From: Eubacteriales bacterium | GTDB lineage: Bacteria > Bacillota_A > Clostridia > Lachnospirales > Lachnospiraceae | Direction: 5' to 3' | Assembly (NCBI GenBank): GCA_030527765.1 | Contig: JAUNAE010000032.1 | Location: 1 to 19,815, forward strand | DNA: 19,815 nt | Shown: positions 14,875 through 19,815 of the stretch, one piece after another | Layout: each line of letters starts with the position of its first letter | Position numbering within the stretch: the stretch's first letter is position 1 | Position numbers and translations under genes: made by a program | The notes under the pieces: generated by a model | What the model was told of the DNA's origin: nothing | Databases searched by the model: none | What the model saw: the letters and a program-made list of their open reading frames with translations, nothing else

Positions 14875-14903
14875 TTGACAGATGAAATAGAATGCAGTAC
14901 CAT
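14875..14903 (+). promoter_or_regulatory. Promoter of the sensor kinase / regulator / lipoprotein operon
   Basis: TTGACA (14875-14880), a 17-base spacer and TACCAT (14898-14903, four of six) form a plausible SigA promoter. The leader would be about 180 bases, longer than usual; from 14904 to the kinase start nothing else is recognisable apart from the GAGGGAGGGG ribosome site. Just upstream, TAACCGATGG (14857-14866) and ATTGGTT form a loose dyad that could be an operator. Confidence 0.5.
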
Positions 14904-15088
14904 GTCTTTAAAAGGATTTGTATAAAATGCACTAAATAATAATGAAACAATCATTATCTTTGTGAGAAATATCTAACTCTAGACAGGGCTACAAGGCAGA
15001 ATGGATGCGATGGAGGAGTGGCAGATGCATCGCTGAAAGCAAAAAGACATAATTGGGAAGGTGTTTTGGAAGAGGGAGGGGTCATACT

Positions 15089-16867
15089 GTGGCAAAACTG
15101 TGGAAAAAAAGATTTCGACCGGGATATATGATGTCCAAAATGGTGATGCTGAACTGTGGCATGCTTCTTCTGGTAGTACTTATCATTGCACTTACGGGAA
15201 ATTATATTTATAAAAATTCAATGGAAGAGTACAGCTTTGCAAATACCATGGAAATTCAGAGTCAGGTTGTGAAATCCCTGGATTTGATTTTTCGGTCGGT
15301 TGCTGATAATACAGAGGTTTTGGGAAATCATCCCGATGTACAGGAATATCTCAAGGTTGATGAGCAAAAGGAGCAGGCAAAGCGTGTGGAGATGGAGACA
15401 TTGGTGCGAAGGCTTCTCTCCCAGTATTCCGATACATATCATGAGTATTTAAACATTGTCATCGTCAGTGAGAAAGGACAGTATCTTTCCAATGACTCTT
15501 ATCGTATCCAGAAAATTCCTTTGAGCCGGGAAGAATGGTATCAAGATGCAATACGTGCAGATGGAAAGCTGACGATTACCAGCAGCCCTGCAGGACGAAA
15601 TCTGAAAAGCTGGAAAAACTACAGTATCGACAGCTATATCAGCGTTGCAAAATCCGTCGAGGACACTGTGACACATAAGCCTCTGGGTGTCATTTTGATT
15701 GACCTTGATATTAAGAGTATTCAAAATCTGGTGCAGGATATCAGTTTGGGAAAGACAGGATTCGGATATATACAGAACGATCGCGGAAAGGTTTTGTATT
15801 CACCAAAAAATGAAGTGGTTTATCGTCTGAATCCTCAGTGGGTAACCGAAGGGGAGGCCGGTCAATTCCGATGTAAGATTGGAAGAGAAAAATACAATGT
15901 GATTTATACCAGGTCCTCCTACACCAATCTGATCGCAGTGGGGGTGTATGACTGGGGAAAAACCATCGGAGGAGTTGTTCGTGTGCAGATTGTATCGGTG
16001 GTCATTGCGGTCATTACTGCTATTTGTGCGCTGATTGTGTCCGTTGTGTTTTCTGCGACGATCACAAAGCCGATCACCAGATTGTCCAGGTTGATGAAGA
16101 GAGCACAGGATGGGGATTTGCTCGTTCATTTTGACAACTGCTATAAAGGAGAGATCGGCCAGCTGGGAGACTCTTTTAACTCTATGGTGGACAAAATAGC
16201 CGAGCAGAAGAAGCAGGTATATAAGGAACAGCAGGACAAGAGAGAAGCTGAACTGAAAATTCTTCATGAACAGGTAAAGCCGCATTTTCTATATAATACG
16301 TTGGATACCATTCAGTGGATGGCCAAAACCTATAAAGCCGATGATATTGTGCAGATCGTTTTGGCGTTGTCTAATTTTTTCAGAGTCAGTTTGAGTCAGG
16401 GAAAAGAATACATTACCTTGGAAAAGGAACTGGAAATAAACTATCTCGAGATTCAGAAATTCCGTTACGAGGATTTGTTTGAATATGAGATGGATCTGGA
16501 TGAGTCAATTGCAAAATGTGAGATTCTGAAGCTTTCTCTTCAGCCGCTGGTAGAAAATGCCTTGTATCATGGAATTAAGGAATCGGATAAGGAGCATGGC
16601 AGCATCTGGATCCGAATTTATCCGGAAGGCAGTCAAACCATCGTACTTGAGGTGGAGGATGATGGGGCCGGAATGGATGACAGAAGGCTGGAAGAATTAA
16701 ATGGTTTGTTTTTGAACAGGGAGCGCGAAAATGATTCAGAAGCATTCGGTACGTTGATTGTCAACGACCGGGTGAAGATAGCATGTGGTGAGCAATATGG
16801 TCTTTGCCTGAAAAAACGCCCGGGAGGCGGCTGTATTTCTGTCTTAAAGGTGAAACGCATGGAGTAG
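15089..16867 (+). CDS. YesM-type sensor histidine kinase
   Basis: 592 aa from GTG 15089, seven bases after GAGGGAGGGG; a TTG at 15053 is less likely. Layout: membrane segment about 18-38, extracellular sensor region to about 298 (dCache-like), second membrane segment 299-323, HAMP about 324-375, a short coiled coil, then the His_kinase domain with phosphoacceptor His399 (VKPHFLYNTLD). The ATPase has the N-box LQPLVENALYHG (484-495) and VEDDGAGM (522-529). The second glycine box, usually GxGxxNV, reads AFGTLIV (552-558), a mild departure. Partner is the next gene, eight bases on. The extracellular region may be contacted by the sugar-binding lipoprotein of the same operon. Confidence 0.9.
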   Translation: MAKLWKKRFRPGYMMSKMVMLNCGMLLLVVLIIALTGNYIYKNSMEEYSFANTMEIQSQVVKSLDLIFRSVADNTEVLGNHPDVQEYLKVDEQKEQAKRVEMETLVRRLLSQYSDTYHEYLNIVIVSEKGQYLSNDSYRIQKIPLSREEWYQDAIRADGKLTITSSPAGRNLKSWKNYSIDSYISVAKSVEDTVTHKPLGVILIDLDIKSIQNLVQDISLGKTGFGYIQNDRGKVLYSPKNEVVYRLNPQWVTEGEAGQFRCKIGREKYNVIYTRSSYTNLIAVGVYDWGKTIGGVVRVQIVSVVIAVITAICALIVSVVFSATITKPITRLSRLMKRAQDGDLLVHFDNCYKGEIGQLGDSFNSMVDKIAEQKKQVYKEQQDKREAELKILHEQVKPHFLYNTLDTIQWMAKTYKADDIVQIVLALSNFFRVSLSQGKEYITLEKELEINYLEIQKFRYEDLFEYEMDLDESIAKCEILKLSLQPLVENALYHGIKESDKEHGSIWIRIYPEGSQTIVLEVEDDGAGMDDRRLEELNGLFLNRERENDSEAFGTLIVNDRVKIACGEQYGLCLKKRPGGGCISVLKVKRME

Positions 16868-16875
16868 GAGGAGTT

Positions 16876-18072
16876 ATGTGGAAGGTACTTATTGCGGATG
16901 ATGAACCGAAAATACGTCAGGGTTTGAGAATTACCCTGGAGAGTTTTAACATGCCGATTGAGGTATGTGCGGAAGCCAGAAATGGAGTGCAGGCCCTGGA
17001 GGAGACGCGAAGACTTCGCCCGGATATTCTTTTGGTGGATATCTGTATGCCGAAACTGGGAGGAATACAGTTTCTGGAGGAAGTAAAAAAACTGGGACTG
17101 GAGTGTAAGGTGATTATTATATCTGGGTTTAATGAATTCGGATATGCAAAACAGGCAATTGCACTTGGCGTATCCAGTTATCTTTTAAAGCCGATTGCGG
17201 AGGAGGAACTTCGAAGCGTATTGGAAAATCTTCTGGAGGAACTTTCTAAACTTCACAAGTACAGACTCTATCTGGAACTGGTACAGCAGCAGGCACAAAT
17301 GAGCAAACAGCAGCTGCAGAAGAAGTTTTTTAATGAGTGGCTGGAAGGAAAACTGACAAAAGAGATGAGGGAAGAACAGGCAGATGTCCTGGAACTTAAG
17401 ATACCGGAAAACATAACGATTGTATTAATCAGTGTACAGCCGGGCTACGATGAGAGGGATGAGAATCATAAAAACCCGGATTATGATGTTGAGAAGCTCG
17501 TCAGAAATCTTTTGCCAATGGAAAATCCGGCATATGTTTTTGCGAATCATCGTGGAGACATCGTGATATTAGCTGGAAGGGATGCAAATCAAGGGGAAGC
17601 ATTTCTGGAAACATTGAAGAAAAAGCTGGATGATCTGTCAGACAAGAAGTGTTATATACAAATGGAAAAATGTGATGCAGAGAAATTGCCGGAGACATAT
17701 CAGGAAATGCAAAAAAAGCGCAAGAAGATTATGGAGTGCAGGCCAATTGTGCAGGATGCCAGAAAATATATTTATGAGCATTACGGAGAAAGAGAATTGG
17801 ACCTGACACAGGTCGCAGATGCCATCGGATGTAATTCTTCTTATCTGAGTCGAAGGATGAAGCAGGAACTGGGAGTTTCTTTTAAGGACTTTGTCACATC
17901 ACTGCGAATTCGACGTGCAATTTGGCTCATGCAGGATCGTGATTTTTCACTGAATCAGATTGCTGAGAGAGTTGGATACAATAATCAACATTATTTTTCA
18001 GTTGCTTTCAAAAATAGTCAGGGGGTTTCTCCTTCTGAATTTCGCAGAAATCTTTTAAAGGAACAGGACTGA
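16876..18072 (+). CDS. YesN-type response regulator with AraC DNA-binding domain
   Basis: 398 aa from ATG 16876 after AGGAGGAG; the open frame reaching back into the kinase gene has no ribosome site. The receiver domain (1-120) has acidic Asp8/Asp9, phosphoacceptor Asp55 (LLVDICMP) and Lys105 (LLKPI). A linker of about 170 residues with coiled-coil character follows. The last 100 residues are a double helix-turn-helix AraC domain: LTQVADAIGCNSSYLSRRMK and LNQIAERVGYNNQHYFSVAF, then GVSPSEFR. The likely target is the sugar transporter promoter upstream of 11141, with possible autoregulation at 14857-14903. Confidence 0.92.
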   Translation: MWKVLIADDEPKIRQGLRITLESFNMPIEVCAEARNGVQALEETRRLRPDILLVDICMPKLGGIQFLEEVKKLGLECKVIIISGFNEFGYAKQAIALGVSSYLLKPIAEEELRSVLENLLEELSKLHKYRLYLELVQQQAQMSKQQLQKKFFNEWLEGKLTKEMREEQADVLELKIPENITIVLISVQPGYDERDENHKNPDYDVEKLVRNLLPMENPAYVFANHRGDIVILAGRDANQGEAFLETLKKKLDDLSDKKCYIQMEKCDAEKLPETYQEMQKKRKKIMECRPIVQDARKYIYEHYGERELDLTQVADAIGCNSSYLSRRMKQELGVSFKDFVTSLRIRRAIWLMQDRDFSLNQIAERVGYNNQHYFSVAFKNSQGVSPSEFRRNLLKEQD

Positions 18073-18077
18073 CGGGA

Positions 18078-19010
18078 ATGAAAAAAATAGTATGGAGTCT
18101 TGGCTGTTTTATCTTGATCTGTACGACGTTTTTGAGTGGCTGCGGAAGTGAGAGCAGGGACAAGACAGATGGATATGAATGCCTGATTGGAGTGAGTCTG
18201 ATCAATGTAATGGAGCCCTGGCTGAACAATTTTGAACAGGTACTGGCGGAAAAGGCAGAGGGAAATCCAAAGGTGAATCTGATTTTTCAGGATGCTGCAG
18301 GAAGTACAGAAAAACAAATTCAGGATATACAGCTTTTGATGGAGTGTGGAATTGATCTTTTGATTCTCTCTCCGGATGGAAGCGACGCGTTAAATGAGGT
18401 ACTGAAGGATACATTTTCCGAGATTCCGGTCGTGGTAGTTGGGGTGGAGCCGGAAAGTGAAGCTTACACAACGTTCATTCGGACAGATGATGAAGGCATC
18501 GGTGAGATGGCGGGAAATTATATTCTGGATCAGCTGTACGAGAATGAGGATAATGTGGTGGTCATTCAAGGAGTAGACGGCTCTCCGATTTCCGAAAAAA
18601 GATTAAAAGGTTTTCAAAAGGCAATAGATGGAAAGATTTCCGATGATAAGATTTTTTATTACTATGGAGATTGGATACGGGATCGGGCGGAACTTCGAAT
18701 GAAGGATTATCTGGTTGTAAATAATACAGCAGATACCGTTGTTTTTGGATTGAACGACGAGATGGCTTACGGTGCCTATTTGGCATGTCAGCAGCTGCGT
18801 GTGAATAATAAAATGAGGTTTATCGGTGTGGACGGCTTTGAGGGAGAAATCGCAGGGCGGAACATGGTAGAAAAGGGAATTTTGGATGCGACAATTCAGA
18901 CTCCGGATTTTGCCGAGCTGGCTTACCGTACATCTATGGAAATTTTGGAAGGTAAGAGTGTTGAACGAGATATTACCATCGTACCGAATATGGTATTAAC
19001 GGATGACTAG
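18078..19010 (+). CDS. Sugar-binding lipoprotein, probable sensory partner of the YesM-type kinase
   Basis: 310 aa. The lipobox LSGC (19-22) puts lipid on Cys22, anchoring it outside the membrane. The rest is a Peripla_BP_4 sugar-binding fold clearly related to the transporter's binding protein: IGVSLINVMEPWLNNF, FQDAAGSTEKQIQDIQ, DLLILSPD and FGLNDEMAYGAY all have counterparts at similar positions there. It has no transporter of its own and is cotranscribed, five bases apart, with kinase and regulator. Such proteins (XylFII with LytS in Clostridium is a known case) bind sugar and signal through the kinase. The start site is weak; AAAGGA lies farther upstream than usual. Confidence 0.85.
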   Translation: MKKIVWSLGCFILICTTFLSGCGSESRDKTDGYECLIGVSLINVMEPWLNNFEQVLAEKAEGNPKVNLIFQDAAGSTEKQIQDIQLLMECGIDLLILSPDGSDALNEVLKDTFSEIPVVVVGVEPESEAYTTFIRTDDEGIGEMAGNYILDQLYENEDNVVVIQGVDGSPISEKRLKGFQKAIDGKISDDKIFYYYGDWIRDRAELRMKDYLVVNNTADTVVFGLNDEMAYGAYLACQQLRVNNKMRFIGVDGFEGEIAGRNMVEKGILDATIQTPDFAELAYRTSMEILEGKSVERDITIVPNMVLTDD

Positions 19011-19118
19011 TCAGTGATAACCGATGGTGATGCGACAAGCATTTGGGAAAATTTGGCGGAAGAGTCGACAGATTTACGAAAGGGATAACGATATCGAAGG
19101 AAATATGGTATACTGTGG

Positions 19119-19168
19119 TGGCAGCTATTTATCCGGCAAAAAAGAAAGGCCGGTTAGAATAACTGCCA
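19119..19168 (+). other. Nested hairpin in non-coding DNA, possible small RNA or leader structure
   Basis: TGGCAG (19119-19124) pairs with CTGCCA (19163-19168), and inside it CCGGC (19133-19137) pairs with GCCGG (19149-19153) around an A-rich loop. An extended -10-like TGGTATACT ends at 19114, just before it. No T-run follows, so it is not a terminator. It lies in the 253-base gap after the lipoprotein gene, which has no coding frame of note. Confidence 0.35.
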
Positions 19169-19199
19169 TTTACAAAGTTTCCGGGATATGGAATATAAT
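19169..19199 (+). promoter_or_regulatory. Promoter of the FakA-domain-like gene
   Basis: A perfect TATAAT (19194-19199) is preceded by TTTACA (19169-19174) at 19 bases, or TTACAA at 18. Start of transcription near 19206 gives a leader of about 58 bases. Confidence 0.55.
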
Positions 19200-19221
19200 G
19201 TAAATCAGATAAGCGACAACA

Positions 19222-19239
19222 CCCGCCGTTACAGGTGGG
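19222..19239 (+). promoter_or_regulatory. Leader hairpin just before the ribosome site of the FakA-domain-like gene
   Basis: CCCGCC (19222-19227) pairs with GGTGGG (19234-19239), one G-U pair, around GTTACA. It ends ten bases before AGGAGGA, so it may affect translation or mRNA stability. It matches no riboswitch class I know. Confidence 0.4.
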
Positions 19240-19263
19240 CAGCAACATCAGGAGGAATGAATT

Positions 19264-19554
19264 ATGGGATTACAGTCTATTGATGCAGAGGATGATCCAT
19301 TTGCATATCGTTATGATACACAGCTTTTAATTGACAGAAGAGATAAGGACCTGGATGAGGATGAAATCGCAGACTATATTACAGAACATTTTGAAGGCAA
19401 CAGTCTGATTGCAGCAGGAGATGAAGACCTTGTCAAAATCCATTTCCATACCAATGAGCCATGGAAGATTTTGGAATACTGCAGCAAGGTGGGCGAGATC
19501 TATGACATTGTCATTGAGGATATGATTCGCCAGGCAGCAGGGCTGCAGGGATAA
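19264..19554 (+). CDS. Small standalone FakA/YloV (DAK-like) middle-domain protein
   Basis: 96 aa, with AGGAGGA seven bases before the ATG. The stretch DSL-like NSLIAAGDEDLVKIHFHTNE (46-65), then WKILEYCSKVGEIYDIVIEDM, closely follows the middle domain of FakA/YloV, the kinase subunit for exogenous fatty acids, where it reads roughly SLVVVGD..LVKVHVHTN. The HxH pair (His60, His62) is kept. The cysteine of the usual YCTEF, a zinc ligand in FakA as I recall, is Asp18 here (RYDTQ). No DAK2 kinase domain or FakB-binding part is present, so it cannot be a kinase alone. Function unknown; annotation databases often name such proteins kinase-like without evidence. Confidence 0.75.
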   Translation: MGLQSIDAEDDPFAYRYDTQLLIDRRDKDLDEDEIADYITEHFEGNSLIAAGDEDLVKIHFHTNEPWKILEYCSKVGEIYDIVIEDMIRQAAGLQG

Positions 19555-19596
19555 CTCTGAGAAACAAAGAAATACTCTAAAGCAGGAGGAATGTGG

Positions 19597-19815
19597 ATGA
19601 GCAAATATTGCCCAAAATGTGGTGCTATGACTGAAACAGGAGCGGATATTTGCAGGTATTGCGGAAGCAATATGAATATCCCGAATTTTGATGAGATGCC
19701 GGTTCCGGAATACGGACCGGTTGTAAAACCAAATTTCGATGATGAACCGGACAATGAAGAGACCCAGTTCGTGCCGAACTACAGTGCAGCACCGGATGAG
19801 GAAGAGACCCAGTTC
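19597..19815 (+). CDS. Zinc-ribbon protein, partial (cut by window end)
   Basis: The first 73 codons are seen; the gene continues beyond the window. ATG 19597 lies six bases after GCAGGAGGA; ATG 19591 is in frame but touches the ribosome site. The N-terminus CPKCG...CRYCG (Cys5, 8, 19, 22 region) is a zinc ribbon of the zinc_ribbon_2 type. An acidic, proline-rich stretch follows in which EETQF occurs twice. Such N-termini commonly precede membrane or FHA domains in Firmicutes, but what follows here is not visible. Confidence 0.8.
   Translation, partial: MSKYCPKCGAMTETGADICRYCGSNMNIPNFDEMPVPEYGPVVKPNFDDEPDNEETQFVPNYSAAPDEEETQF

Overview
The window looks like chromosome of an anaerobic, low-to-moderate GC Gram-positive bacterium, most probably a gut-type Clostridia member (Lachnospiraceae would fit). 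The reasons are: strong AGGAGG-type ribosome sites before nearly every gene, oxygen-sensitive glycyl-radical and radical-SAM enzymes, a YesM/YesN-type sensor-regulator pair, a FakA/YloV-like domain protein, and a lipoprotein signal of Gram-positive style. All genes are on the + strand. No rRNA, tRNA, CRISPR array, transposase or phage gene was seen.

Region 1 (about 64-10942) is one long sulfur operon with a strong promoter (126-154) and a clear intrinsic terminator (10904-10942). In order it encodes: an isethionate sulfite-lyase-like glycyl radical enzyme and its activase; a TauABC/SsuABC-type sulfonate ABC transporter (permease, ATPase, binding protein); an O-acetylhomoserine sulfhydrylase-like PLP enzyme; a small siroheme/Fe-S sulfite reductase; a TusA-like protein; a thioredoxin; a ThiS-like sulfur carrier; a ThiF/MoeB-like E1 enzyme; and a JAMM metalloprotease. 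The last three plus the PLP enzyme match the HcyS/HcyF/HcyD/MetY set known for protein-thiocarboxylate-dependent homocysteine synthesis. Read together: an organosulfonate is imported, its C-S bond is cut by radical chemistry to give sulfite, sulfite is reduced to sulfide, sulfide is loaded on the carrier as a thiocarboxylate, and the sulfur goes to O-acetylhomoserine to make homocysteine. It appears to be a self-contained anaerobic route from sulfonate to homocysteine/methionine. No gene for using the released C2 aldehyde is present, so sulfur rather than carbon is the likely purpose.

The spacers of this operon carry short palindromic repeats: a 43-bp tandem duplication after the lyase gene, and a second family (stem AGCGRAT-type, usually a 7-nt loop) in several other spacers and after the terminator.

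Region 2 (about 11040-14826) is a sugar ABC transporter operon of the RbsA/RbsC/RbsB type ending in a terminator. Region 3 (14875-19010) has its own promoter and encodes a YesM-type histidine kinase, a YesN-type AraC response regulator and a sugar-binding lipoprotein paralogous to the transporter's binding protein; this looks like a three-component sugar sensor for Region 2. Region 4 (19011-end) contains structured non-coding DNA, a promoter, a small standalone FakA/YloV middle-domain-like protein and the start of a zinc-ribbon protein cut by the window edge.
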